DNA of 64,000 bases from Siphonodentalium dalli (taxonomy: Eukaryota > Mollusca > Scaphopoda > Gadilida > Siphonodentaliidae): the NCBI GenBank assembly GCA_032622095.1, contig CP136067.1, forward strand, positions 180,084,556 through 180,148,555, read 5' to 3'. Positions within the stretch are counted from its first letter, which is position 1. Every line of letters begins with the position of its first letter. Positions 45,901-55,852 of the stretch are shown piece after piece. Below the pieces are notes generated by a model. The model was not told where the DNA came from. It did not search any database and saw only the letters and a list, made by a program, of their open reading frames with translations. The position numbers and the translations under genes were made by a program.

Positions 45901-46373
45901 GTGAATGTTGATACCTTCATACACGCGCGGATAGTGCCACTATACTCGCGCTTTTACAGGGGGAACTCGTGGAAATGGGATAGTGTTATACCTGAAAATA
46001 TGAACGTTTAGAATAATACTGGCAAAGACATCCAAAAGCATGATCCACCAAACCGAAGATTTAGTTGAACAATCCAGGTGATAATTTCAAAATCAAGCTA
46101 CAAATTAACGGCGAAGTACATACATATCACAAACGATAGCGATACCAATGACCATATAATGGGCATATGCGGTAACAGTGCATGTATAATAAAAAATACA
46201 ACTGGCCATCTCTTCAGTGATTATAATTACATACCTAAGTTGTTCGTTAGTTTGCCATTTGTTATGTGATTTTATTCTGTCTTAATGAAATTCAATAATA
46301 AACTTCGGTAGAAATTGTACATGGCTTGGTATGTACATAGAGTAAGCCAAATGAATATATTTCAAACCCACAG

Positions 46374-46855
46374 GTGCTATATCAGACGAACAAAACTGGA
46401 CGAAGAGATTCACCGCTGGAGGCAGGTGTTGAGAAAATCCGCGAAATTCGATCCGTCGGAAGTTCGGAACTTAACAACATTGTCTGGTGAATTCATGAGT
46501 GCAGATGCCAGAAACTTCCACCAGATGGCCATCCAGAACATGCAGGAATATTATGAAAACTGCCAGACAAAATGTCGATTTTCGCGACCAGAACACCATC
46601 GTTTGCTCAACATCACAGTAAAAAACGAAAAAGCGAGTAAGGCATACGAGAGAAAGACCAACGCTGAGCTCTCCAAGCTGATCATAGCAGGGTTTACCTC
46701 TCTCACAGTATCTGGAAATCTGGTCGAAGGGGCTGCGTTTGAAAAGCGGTGGAAGGAGGGCGTCAAGAAGGGGAAGAAATCTGACCTCGTTCTCTTTGCC
46801 AAGGAGATTGAGAGTACGATTTTTTCCATACGCTCCAGAACGTCTGCAGACAGAG
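46374..46855 (+). CDS. Transposase-like gene, exon 5 (helical basic C-terminus)
   Basis: Acceptor CAAACCCACAG at 46373. With the two carried bases the frame reads RCYIRRTKLDEEIHRWRQVL..., about 161 uninterrupted codons, rich in Lys/Arg/Glu, with a FEKRWKEGVKKGKKSDLVLF stretch. Donor GTGAGA at 46856. The ~20 residues upstream of 46374 in the open frame are intronic. No known domain recognised. Confidence 0.75.
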
Positions 46856-47023
46856 GTGAGAACAACACACCACAGTCGTATGCTACATATCATCACACGT
46901 CACTTCATCTCATCTTTCCAATACCTTTGTTGCGTAAAGAAACAAAAAAAAGGAACCACTTTATAATAATATATGTTCAGACGGAAGAATTATAAAGGAC
47001 AAAGAGCTTCTTCCATAATTTAT

Positions 47024-47250
47024 TCATTCCAACAGTTTGACTGGTAATATGAACCGACGACCACTACGCCTCCCTGGGGTGGCGACTGGTTCCGTGCTCA
47101 AGTTAGTATCCAGATCAGCACTGGCCACCGAGCCAGCACCACGCCCACGCCCACCCCGAGCACCTGCACCACGACCACGCCCACCGCGAGCACCTGCACC
47201 TCGTCCCCGTCTTCCTCTACAGACTGGAAATTCCCCGTCTCCAGTGGATA
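47024..47250 (-). CDS. Partner gene exon 7: RG-rich C-terminus
   Basis: About 75 codons after acceptor TTTGTCAACAG. Reads VSTGDGEFPVCRGRRGRG, two near-identical GARGGRGRGA units, then a less biased end to a TGA at 47026-47024. GAR/RGG tails typically bind nucleic acid and are arginine-methylation targets. The plus-strand Pro/Arg frame over the same bases is its shadow. Confidence 0.75.
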
Positions 47251-47598
47251 CTGTTGACAAAATAAAGTGGAATTAATATATAACATCGAACACACCTATA
47301 ACAGCACTGGGTGCTATTTGTTGTCAAATTCATATCATATCTAATTCATGCCATCATTATACTACACTATTAGTCTATTCTTGACGAACTTTTCATGGTT
47401 TGGTAAGTGTGTTTTCAAAATTGTAACATACATGTACAACTATGGTCACTCGAGCCTTTAACGGAAAAAAAGTTTTATAATGTTGATAATGAAGCTGTTA
47501 TTGGTAATATTTCATAACAAACTATTTGACATTACTCGACATTCTAAATCTGATAAGTTTTGTGACCTATATGAAATATATTCACACAGTTCGCGTAC

Positions 47599-47859
47599 CT
47601 CCAATCGGCTTCTTGGGTGCCAACCTGTGCGACTCACACATATAACTTATCTTTGATAAATCATCAGGGTCGGCTCCAAACCCCGCACAAACAGCGTGCG
47701 CCCACACCGGACATTCCCACTCAGGCTTCTTCGGTCATGATATTCGCACCCAAGCCACATGTTTATAGCATTGTCTTCAATGCTGTATACCGTGTCGCAC
47801 ACGCCACATATATTTTGCCCTGGAAGAAGCTCGTGGCACTGGGTCTCTTTGTCATATAC
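47599..47859 (-). pseudogene. Partner gene exon 6: PHD-like zinc-binding domain, frameshifted
   Basis: Acceptor ACATACTTTCAG; donor GTACGCG. The first frame gives CHELLPGQNICGVCDTVYSI and NMWLGCEYHD. A one-base loss near 47731 moves to the frame EWECPVWAHAVCAGFGADPD and YMCESH. The Cys-x2-Cys, W-x-G-C, C-x-V-W-A-H-x-x-C and C-x2-H spacing resembles a PHD finger (Cys4-His-Cys3). The leftover phase after correcting one base fits the next exon exactly. Confidence 0.7.
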
Positions 47860-47965
47860 CTGAAAGTATGTTAGTGAGCCTTAATCATTCGTGTCATAAT
47901 AAGTTGTCGAATTGGAGAATTTGGAATAAAGTGTACCTATATATAGTTGGAATAAGAAAACTAAC

Positions 47966-48109
47966 CGATCGGAGCAGGGGTGTTGGTGACAGAATCAGTG
48001 ACATCGAAGGTCCAGGATCTGACGACGGTGCTGCTGTTCGTATTGGCGATGTGATGCCGACCGATGTCCCTGTCTTGCCAGGGTCGACACGGGTTGTCTT
48101 GTTGTGTGT
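47966..48109 (-). CDS. Partner gene exon 5: linker
   Basis: 48 open codons, acceptor TTTTAAAATCTAG, donor GTTAGT, phase 0 throughout. Ser/Thr/Pro-rich (TSVGITSPIRTAAPSSDPGP...), with the look of a disordered linker. Confidence 0.65.
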
Positions 48110-48443
48110 CTAGATTTTAAAACAAGACATTTCAAATAGAATAATAGTGACTCGACTCCCTATTTGCTAATATATTGTGATGGTGCCATATAAATCCGAT
48201 TTCACCATAAGGATATTTTAGTCATAAATTTTGTAGCTATTTTCACTTGGAAGATATCTTTGTGGTTATCATATTACCAATTCGCGGGTGAATGCCATTT
48301 TACATTACTATGCTACTCAGAGCTTATATATTTATTGTTAATGTTAAGAAAAATCGTGTCGTTATATGATATTAATATATACATACGTGTCTACTGAGAC
48401 AAACATCAATAACGCATTTAGCAACAAAAGACACTGTACATAC

Positions 48444-48554
48444 TTCTTCGAATTTGGCGAGATAGAAGTCGGATCCATACACCCATTCCCGTCCCTTCGC
48501 CGACATAACTCTGGCATATGTTTCTGCCCCAGTCAATTTATTGATTTCAAAAGC
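48444..48554 (-). CDS. Partner gene exon 4: second part of MADS-like domain
   Basis: 37 codons between acceptor ATTTTTTCAG and donor GTATGT, phase 0 on both sides. AFEINKLTGAETYARVMSAK continues with GREWVYGSDFYLAKFEE. Compare the SRF-type pattern 'A-Y-E-L-S-x-L-T-G-x-x-V...V-x-S-x-x-G-x-x-Y-x-F'. The helix-strand-strand order of a MADS domain is kept, and the exon has no frame break. Confidence 0.75.
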
Positions 48555-48760
48555 CTGAAAAAATATTTGAACACTTTAATAATTGAGCTGATATCCAGTT
48601 CTGATATTAGTTTTACATCATCTTGTAGTTGTGTTATACGTTGTTGTGAAATATAAATTTATTTTCACAGGTATCGTTTTGTCGTATTGCTTGGTGAAAC
48701 TAGTTGGTCAAAATTACCTGATTCCATTCTATTTTATTTCCCCGCTATAACAATACTTAC

Positions 48761-48935
48761 TTCCTTAAATAGAGTGCTTTTCCTGTGATGAAGCATGGAA
48801 TTTCTCTGCCCTTGGTCGGCGATGAAAACTACTTCTATCTTCCCTTTTCTTTTTCCCCCTGGCAGGTTGACCTGGTACGTTGTTACCGGGGTTGTAGTGT
48901 AGTGGCCCTCTCGTGGGATCAACAAGTATCGGTTC
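48761..48935 (-). pseudogene. Partner gene exon 3: first part of MADS-like domain
   Basis: Acceptor CGTCTGCATCCAG; donor GAA/GTAAGT at 48760. From the ATG the exon opens as MEPILVDPTRGP.... The MADS-like part, KRKGKIEVVFIADQGQRNSM then HHRKSTLFKE, is in a frame offset by one. The shift most simply lies in the homopolymer at 48845-48859. The order R/K-G-K-I-E, I-x-D/N, R, R-K-x-x-L-F-K-E matches the first two-thirds of a MADS box (RGKIE...RKxGLxKKA). Confidence 0.7.
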
Positions 48936-49224
48936 CTGGATGCAGACGAAAAATGGTTATTTTTCTTTTCATTAATTTAACGTATTACCAATAGGACCCA
49001 TTAAATTTGTCACATGATAAGTCAACAAGGAATCTCAATGGTGCTCAATTATATCTCGGTAGAATAGATAACATTTAAACTACCATAATATTATTCATTG
49101 CCGGTTCAGCGGATTGATTATGGTCATGATCATTCGGGAGGTGAAGGAAAGCTGATCTACTTTTGTTTATAATGTTTCGTCATAAATACTGTTACAACAT
49201 TATTGTGAACTCACGGTTACTTAC

Positions 49225-49288
49225 CATTGGGTGCGGCGATTGCAGTACGTGCTGTTTTATATGTCAGTTTTGGTGTCGTTATTCTGAT
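49225..49288 (-). other. Partner gene exon 2, likely carrying the start codon
   Basis: Acceptor TTCTTCACAG (49289 side), donor GTAAGT (49224-49219). The last three bases are ATG in context CCCAATG; after splicing the next base is G. An alternative is translation from an in-frame Met at about 48796 in the next exon. Confidence 0.5.
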
Positions 49289-49830
49289 CTGTGAAGAACG
49301 AGAACTGTATAAATACACGACAATAAATGTTTAAAAAGGTGAGTTTTTGTTTAAAGTTTAGAAAATGTCGGACTCGAAGCGTAGAAATGCATACAAAGTG
49401 TACTTTCTTACATTTTTTTGAAATTCTCGCCATGGTTGAAGTAACTGCATTATTGTTCATATGGTTTTCCGTACTTTTTGTACAATACTCACAGTACATG
49501 TTTTAAGATTAAAACTACAGTTAGTTTCAGCCAATGAAATTGCAGCTTACATCACATGTATGTCGCCAAAGCATTAAAGAAATGGCCGCACGCTTGCTCG
49601 GCTTCAAAAGCTGACAGGAAATCTTGATTTTTAAAGTTGCACAAGAGGCACGCGAAATGGTAATAGGTAAAAGTATAACAAACTTACCTTTTTCTCGCTA
49701 AAGATGCTGCGTCAAATTGTTACTGCATTCGCAGCAGGTGCAAAACAGTTGAACTGATAAAACCGGAAGTGATTTTCAGTTGTTGCGATTGATTTAGCGG
49801 AGAAATCAGGATTATTTATAAAAGTTGTTG

Positions 49831-49893
49831 TCAAATGTAGCTACAATAGCTACATATAGCTATTGTAGTTATATCTGGGAATTGCCCGACCTG
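49831..49893 (-). repeat. Right terminal inverted repeat (63 bp)
   Basis: Exact complement of 41212-41274, with the same internal hairpin. TTGAC follows at 49894-49898. Confidence 0.97.
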
Positions 49894-50670
49894 TTGACTT
49901 CATTCGACGCAGCGCTGTTGTTGGAAATTGCAGTATCGTGACTTAATATCAAAACACTCGCATATTGACTGACACATGAAGACACACGTACATGTACAAT
50001 TAATACGAGCTTCGTTGTCAACCAATAGTGACAACTTTAAGGAGGAGGTAAATAGTTTATGTTATAAATACAAAAGTTGTGTAACTAAAATATAATTATA
50101 CGGTACTTCGCTTCACTCCCCTCTTTCGTTTGGCCGATGTACGGTATGCAATACCAATTAACTTGACAAACGTTCTTCCTTCCTGCACTCTATCCCTCTA
50201 CCCCCTCCTTGAACAATATTTTTTCGGATCTAACATGTTATCCCCGTCTGCTAAATTTACCCTATATGGTATGTAGCTACCCTGATACCAAGGGTAAACT
50301 TCCTGCTCCGAGGAAAAGACTTTATAAAAGCCTTTTAGGCTTGTTGTCCAATCCCCGTTTTGAATATTATTATTACTTATGTCAATTTGTTTGAATGTAT
50401 TACATGTTTTGTTCGAAATTAAATATTGTTTACACCAAGGAGGAGGTCAAATGAAAAATTTTGAGGACTGGACGAGAAAGTGGGTTTCTTTGGAAAAGAA
50501 GCCAAAACTTCAAAACAAAAGAAAAAACAAACATAATTTTGGTACCAAAATGTGCTATAGGGTTTGGTGATGATACAACACGCAATAATGTTGAAGAATT
50601 TTTTTTTTTAAAAGGAGTTTGATGGGAATAATCTCATGATTTTTTTGCGAAAATTCCCCAGCAAAAGTTA
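49894..50670. other. Unannotated right flank
   Basis: Starts with the TTGAC duplication. Short frames (50209-50394, 50379-50570) carry no motif. No gene is supported. Confidence 0.5.
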
Positions 50671-51321
50671 CATACCTAAAACTGTGATAAACTCCAAATA
50701 AATGTCTCATAATATTCCTCAGATATTCCCCTGGCGGATGGGCTCATGATATTCCTTTGATAGTATTGCAGAAAGCAGAAATAGAACATTATAAAATGTA
50801 AACACCACTGGTCCCAATCCTCCATTTGCAAGAACTATTTACATTGAGGTATGGAGAACCAATTCAAAATTATTGTTTTGGAGATTTTTTGAATTTTTGA
50901 ATTTTTTTGGAAAATGACATCTTTAAAGTTGAACTTCACTCTTCAGTCCAGAGGCAGAGTAAGAGTTAAATGACAGTTTCAGTAACAGTAGTACATAACG
51001 AAATTATTAATTGAAACGATAATGAGTATAAAATTTTTAGGAGAACATGTTTTTTGTAGTCAAACAAAGTTTAGTTCGCCATACTTTCGCCCCATTTCGA
51101 CTAGATGGAGGCTTGTTGACAACAACAAACCATGCATGCATTTAAAAACTTTCAACAAGCAGCTCTAAATAGTGGGCTCTTCGTTGTTCAATCGGACAAT
51201 CTAATTGTGCTAGTATGTTGATACCGTTATCCGCAATATATGTGTGGTAATTTAATCACCGATCGTATTCAATTTCTTCTTTTATGAGCGTTTAACTTGA
51301 TTTTATTTATTGTTTTCAGAC
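50671..51321 (+). repeat. 651-bp direct repeat R, copy 1
   Basis: From CATACCTAAAACTGTGATAA to TTATTGTTTTCAGAC, nearly identical to 52294-52944 (offset 1623). It ends with an acceptor-like TATTGTTTTCAG/AC, after which copies 1 and 2 diverge completely. Confidence 0.95.
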
Positions 51322-51509
51322 CAAATAATACACTCTACAGCCACATTCCTTCTATGTGCAAGCGATTCATTAAGAGGAAATCAGGAATGGCAAACATGTT
51401 AAAACAAGTGGCAAAAACATGTAGTGTAAATTCTCACAACAAAGCCAATGACGGTGGCCACCAAATTCAAAAACATGCCACTCTTATATTGGTTTAACAG
51501 TTTATTGCG

Positions 51510-52030
51510 TGGGCCATTTCCATGTGACATTATATGCGTTTATTACATTACCTGTGTATAATAATTGACACATTATCCTTGACCGCACATTAACACAAGT
51601 CTGAATTCATAACACTGCGCGTTGTATAGTATATAGACCACACGCAGGAGATATTAATATATTCCGTATATCTTGTAACAGTTACACTATACTGATCGTG
51701 GTACATATATCTAGACCACATGTACGCATGTGATATATTTAAAATCGGACAAGAAATTATTAATTAATGGATGGGCCATTTCCATGTGATATTACATGTG
51801 TATATAAAATTATACATTGTCCATGATCGCACAATATGGCGACACAAGTCTAATTTCATGTAACAAATATAAACACTACGAGTTGTATATATACCAAGTA
51901 CACGCAGGAGATGTTTATCTATTTCGTATATCTGTAACAATTATACTGTAACGAATGTGGTACATACATCTAGACCGGACGCATGTGATATAGATACATT
52001 TGCAAAACACTTACGATATTGGACACTGAA
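51510..52030 (+). repeat. ~260-bp tandem duplication between the R copies
   Basis: Two diverged units start TGGGCCATTTCCATGTGAYA at about 51511 and 51771 and share 'cacgcaggagat', 'gtggtacata-atctagacc' and 'acgcatgtgatat'. No coding. Confidence 0.9.
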
Positions 52031-52293
52031 ATTATTAAATTTCATAACATAACCATATGTATGTGACATGGCATCGTCAATGCAATGCAAGTGCCATCGC
52101 ACGCAAATATAACATATAACTTACTATATAATTGTACTTGTCTTACAATGTCTAATTCAATAGTGTTCTGTGCACACAAGTTGTTTTGTGTTCACATATT
52201 GTCATGCATACTAATATATGTACATTTGTCTTTTGTATATCTGCTCTCCAAATTTGATGGAGGTGAACAATAAACATATCATAACATATCATA

Positions 52294-52944
52294 CATACCT
52301 AAAACTGTGATAAACTCCAAATAAATGTCTCATAATATTCCTCAGATATTCCCCTGGCGGATGGGCTCATGATATTCCTTTGATAGTATTGCAGAAAGCA
52401 GAAATAGAACATTATAAAATGTAAACACCACTGGTCCCAATCCTCCATTTGCAAGAACTATTTACATTGAGGTATGGAGAACCAATTCAAAATTATTGTT
52501 TTGGAGATTTTTTGAATTTTTGAATTTTTTTGGAAAATGACATCTTTAAAGTTGAACTTCACTCTTCAGTCCAGAGGCAGAGTAAGAGTTAAATGACAGT
52601 TTCAGTAACAGTAGTACATAACGAAATTATTAATTGAAACGATAATGAGTATAAAAATTTTAGGAGAACATGTTTTTTGTAGTCAAACAAAGTTTAGTTC
52701 GCCATACTTTCGCCCCATTTCGACTAGATGGAGGCTTGTTGACAACAACAAACCATGCATGCATTTAAAAACTTTCAACAAGCAGCTCTAAATAGTGGGC
52801 TCTTCGTTGTTCAATCGGACAATCTAATTGTGCTAGTATGTTGATACCGTTATCCGCAATATATGTGTGGTAATTTAATCACCGATCGTATTCAATTTCT
52901 TCTTTTATGAGCGTTTAACTTGATTTTATTTATTGTTTTCAGAC
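52294..52944 (+). repeat. 651-bp direct repeat R, copy 2
   Basis: As copy 1, followed by different sequence (TAGCGGCGGAAATGCCCTGG). The R-M-R arrangement fits a 1623-bp tandem duplication that lost the second M, or an element flanked by long repeats. Confidence 0.95.
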
Positions 52945-53765
52945 TAGCGGCGGAAATGCCCTGGAACTCTTCCATGTTTCGGCAATTCGCCATCCGCAGC
53001 CCGGGAAAACTATCATCGTGTCGTGTTTCGTATTTTTATACCTCTTCTTCAATTAAGTGTCAACAAATAGGTCCATAAGAGTATGTAATGTCACCAAATC
53101 ATATTTAGTTATATTACTCTAAGATGAAATCAGTATAAATTTTGGAACTATTTTCCTCCATCTAAGCGCAGTGATATATTTGTGGCTGGTTTTGGTTGAA
53201 AAAAAAAATAATACATCGCTATTGCAGTTGAATATTGATGCTATCAATAAATGATCGAACCAGCACTTGCTCAGATTTAGAAATCAAACGAAGAGGTATC
53301 ATTCTAGCTGGTATCTTTATAGATCAGTTTATATTTCACCTTCTTTTTTCACTGCAAAAATTCGTGGGTTTAATGTTGATGTTTTCACAACAGGGGAGAT
53401 AATTTCAAAATGGCCACTTACAGTCACAACCTTGCCTGCTTTCGTGCTAAAATTGATTTCGTGGCTAGTGGCACACGTTATGTTCCCAATGTCAACAACT
53501 GAGCCGATCAGCCAGCTAAGTACTTTGAGTTCATGATTGTTGGGTCTGTTGCTCAACATGGGCAGTGCATATTCTCAACTTTTGCTGGGGAGATTTGCAT
53601 GTAAATCTCCATTCAAAATGTTTCACTTGACCTCCCCCTTAATAATAACAAAAACAACTCAACAAGTTTTAGAATGTTGAAAATGTAGTTGACACTGAGT
53701 GACTGACACTGGCATTGTTCGGAATATGATTGTTTCAATGCACATGCATGTAGATTTACAAGAGA
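52945..53765. other. Unannotated stretch
   Basis: Open frames 53267-53536 (+) and 53329-53559 (-) overlap on opposite strands without motifs. No gene supported. Confidence 0.45.
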
Positions 53766-54555
53766 GGATATACATGTACTGTGTGCACCAATGTAATTCA
53801 CAAGAACTTCATGTCAACCGTAAACAATGAACTTACGCCTTGCAGTGACGGATCAGTTCAATTACACGGCCAAATTCATCCCGTCACCCCGTGTTCATCA
53901 ATTTTCATTGAAACGTGTGGATATGAGACATTGTCATCATTCGCCATGTTATCGTCAAGTGATCGTCGAGTTATTACAACAATTTACCGGGGGTACAGTG
54001 ATGTTCTTATCAAACTACATGGCTGATTCACTGATTTCGATACTAAGTCTGTCGTGATACCAGGATACAGTTCAAAATGATGCATCAAGCAGCATCATGC
54101 TTACAAATTTCATGGAAAATGTTCGACTACAGTAGAACGTTGTCAACAAGTCATCGCGCACAGATATACATGTACTGTGTGCACCAATGTAATTCACAAG
54201 AACTTCATGTCAACAACACCATAAACAATGAACTTACGCCTCGCAGTGACGGATCAGATCAATTACACGGACAAATTCATCCCGTGTTCATAAATTTTCA
54301 TTGAAACGTGTGGATATGGGACATTGTCATCATTCGCCATGTTATCGTCAAGTTATTACGACAATTTACCGGGGGGTACAGTGATGTTCTTATCAAACTA
54401 CATGGCTGACTCACTGATATCGATACTAAGTCTATGCCGTGATACCAGGATACAGTTCAAAATGATGCATCAAGCAGCATCATGCTTAAAAATTTCATGG
54501 AAAATGTTCGACTACAGTAGAACGTTGTCACCAAGTCATCGCGCACAGTTATTAT
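53766..54555 (+). repeat. ~396-bp tandem duplication
   Basis: TACATGTACTGTGTGCACCA starts at 53771 and 54167. The units are near-identical over the whole length apart from small deletions. The overlapping 75-81-codon frames in each unit (including SNYMADSLISILSL) are the same sequence twice, and there is no evidence that they are coding. Confidence 0.95.
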
Positions 54556-54613
54556 GAGATCTGCTGCTGTCTTGGAGGTTCCAATCCCAACTAGCTGTTA
54601 TTGATATACAATA

Positions 54614-55206
54614 CCAGTCAAAAGAAGTGGTATATTAAGCGCACTATTTTCGCGCCCAATATCGCAATAATATTGCAAATGGAGACGCTTATAAGAATGT
54701 CGTTTGTGATATTGCGCTCAAAATTGTGGCATTCAATCAAATTATTGCTTCTTCTACCTACTGTAACACCCAAAGTAATTGACCACTTAACCACAGCAGA
54801 ATTATGGGTAATTTTTTCAGGATTTAGTCGGAAATATGGCTCGTTGCCATTCATTGGAAAGCTCTCGACAAGAGAGTGGTCAATTATTTTGGGCATTACT
54901 GTATATTGTATAAATAGAGACAATGTTTTAGATATGTATATAATTATAGTTGTAAATGCTATATGTACACTATATGAATACTACCTGTACATGCACAGCA
55001 TTTATCTGATATAAATATAACACTATCGGGTCTGTATGAAATTTAGCGTGCTTAGTATCGCAATATTCTGCGTTCAATATTGCAATAATAAGCGGGACAG
55101 ATTTTTGGTATTGTGTTGTAACTTGTAATCACACGTTTTTTTCTAAATTAAGCACGCTCAATATCACAATATAGGTGCACATAAAAATACCACTTCTTCT
55201 GACTTG
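54614..55206. mobile_element. Tc1/mariner-like MITE (593 bp)
   Basis: TA duplication (54612-54613, 55207-55208). The 20-bp terminal repeats CCAGTCAAAAGAAGTGGTAT and the complement of ATACCACTTCTTCTGACTTG match at 17 positions. Internal AATATYGCAATA motifs recur in both halves. The 137- and 101-codon frames on opposite strands have no transposase features. Confidence 0.85.
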
Positions 55207-55354
55207 TACAGTATGGTCATGATGTACGGGTTCACCTGTTAAAACAAAAACTGTGTTTACAAGTGACTGGACAATTTCACGCCTTATTATATGTTACCAT
55301 AAATTATGCCATTACTATATTTTACTTTTACATGCACATAAATTTGAGTTTTAA

Positions 55355-55848
55355 AGGCACGTGAGGCCTTAGTTGTCGAAAATATTCATATTTGTTCCAA
55401 TCACCGTAAACAGAAAAACATTAAAACGCATACAGTTTCGTTCATATATACCATGACCATCGCGTAAACAGCATGTTATCGTAAAGATTTACTATATTTT
55501 ACATAAGCAAGAGCCTGATTGTGTTACAGAAGACAGTACAATGCTGCTGGCTAATCACACACAAATGGCATAAACGCTCTTTATTCGTTCCATATCAGGA
55601 ATTCACCAACAAAGAACGCTCTTTATGTTTACCATCATAATATAAACAAACACCAGAAAAGTTACTTTTTATGCGTTTGTTTACATAACAATGGTCAAAG
55701 ATATGACAATAACATATTGTTTATGCGATATTTCTTATTTGTATACGGACAAAGTCTGTCTACATTTTGTTGTTCTTTCTGTTTGTGGCGGTTTTTGACG
55801 GGTAGAAATATTTTCACAGGATACCCACCACCAAGGCCAACCGTACCT
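55355..55848 (+). mobile_element. TTAA MITE family M2, copy 1 (494 bp)
   Basis: Flanked by TTAA (55351-55354, 55849-55852). Imperfect terminal repeats AGGCACGTGAGGCCTTAG / AGGTACGGTTGGCCTTGG. An almost identical copy of the same length lies at 61991-62484. The TTAA target suggests piggyBac or Kolobok mobilisation. Non-coding. Confidence 0.93.
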
Positions 55849-55852
55849 TTAA

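Larger units (their letters stand above)
42194..47040 (+). pseudogene. DDE transposase-like gene, multi-exon, inactivated
   Basis: Inferred exons: 42194-42335 (ATG 42204), 42735-42935, 43554-45337, 45713-45900, 46374-46855, and a short last exon from 47036 with a stop at 47038-47040. Phases agree at every junction. The product would be roughly 930 residues. N-terminal exons carry Cys/His pairs (HTCAC..H, CSMC). The main exon holds the candidate catalytic residues: D in FYDNNQ (43986), D in IIGGDG (44493), E in DFILEARNRR (45239), with a C2H2 finger between the last two. C-terminal exons are basic and helical. Breaks: in-frame TGA at 43635-43637, TGA at 44963-44965, TAG at 45770-45772, and one missing base near 44515-44530. 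Two of the three stops could come from CGA by CpG decay. The encoded protein would bind and mobilise the element's ends in the nucleus. Confidence 0.85.
47024..49688 (-). pseudogene. MADS-like / PHD-like / RG-rich partner gene, inactivated
   Basis: Minus-strand exons: 5' exon ending 49688 (donor GTAAGTT), 49225-49288 (last three bases ATG = likely start), 48761-48935, 48444-48554, 47966-48109, 47599-47859, 47024-47250 (stop TGA 47026-47024). Domains in order: short Pro/Gly-rich N-terminus, a MADS-box-like segment across two exons, a Ser/Thr/Pro linker, a PHD-like Cys/His cluster, and an RG-repeat tail. Phases fit at the later junctions. Two frameshifts are inferred, one in or near the G5A5 homopolymer at 48845-48859 and one near 47731. 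Expected product is about 310 residues. It is probably a DNA- and chromatin-binding accessory factor; no function is demonstrated. The gene lies tail-to-tail with the transposase-like gene inside the same terminal repeats. Confidence 0.75.
41212..49893. mobile_element. 8.7-kb two-gene DNA transposon (DDE + MADS/PHD partner)
   Basis: Bounded by 63-bp terminal inverted repeats identical at every position (41212-41274; 49831-49893), starting CAGGTCGGGCAATTCCCAGA, and flanked by TTGAC direct repeats. Two multi-exon genes converge: a plus-strand transposase-like gene (first exon ends 41440; stop near 47040) and a minus-strand MADS-like/PHD-like gene (first exon ends 49688; stop at 47024-47026). 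Their 3' ends overlap by about 15 bp. Splice donors, acceptors and phases agree across almost all junctions, so the exon structure is well supported. Both genes carry disabling changes. I cannot name the superfamily. The transposase core resembles proteins I recall annotated as DUF6589. A 5-bp duplication does not match the usual hallmark of several better-known superfamilies. Confidence 0.9.

Noticed and set aside
46315-46373. N-terminal ~20 codons of the long frame at 46315-46995 as coding
   Set aside because: They precede a clear acceptor (CAAACCCACAG at 46373) that is in phase with the upstream exon, so they are intronic.
47037-47276. Plus-strand Pro/Arg-rich frame (PRPRPPRAPAPRP...)
   Set aside because: Shadow of the minus-strand RG-rich exon, which has proper splice phase and a stop codon.
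50671-52944. LTR retrotransposon with 651-bp LTRs
   Set aside because: The repeat does not begin and end cleanly with TG/CA, the 972-bp interior has no gag or pol and no primer-binding site, and no flanking duplication was seen.
54601-55014. 137-codon plus-strand frame and its 101-codon minus overlap
   Set aside because: Inside the Tc1/mariner-like MITE; too short, and lacking transposase motifs (no D..D..E/D context, no helix-turn-helix).
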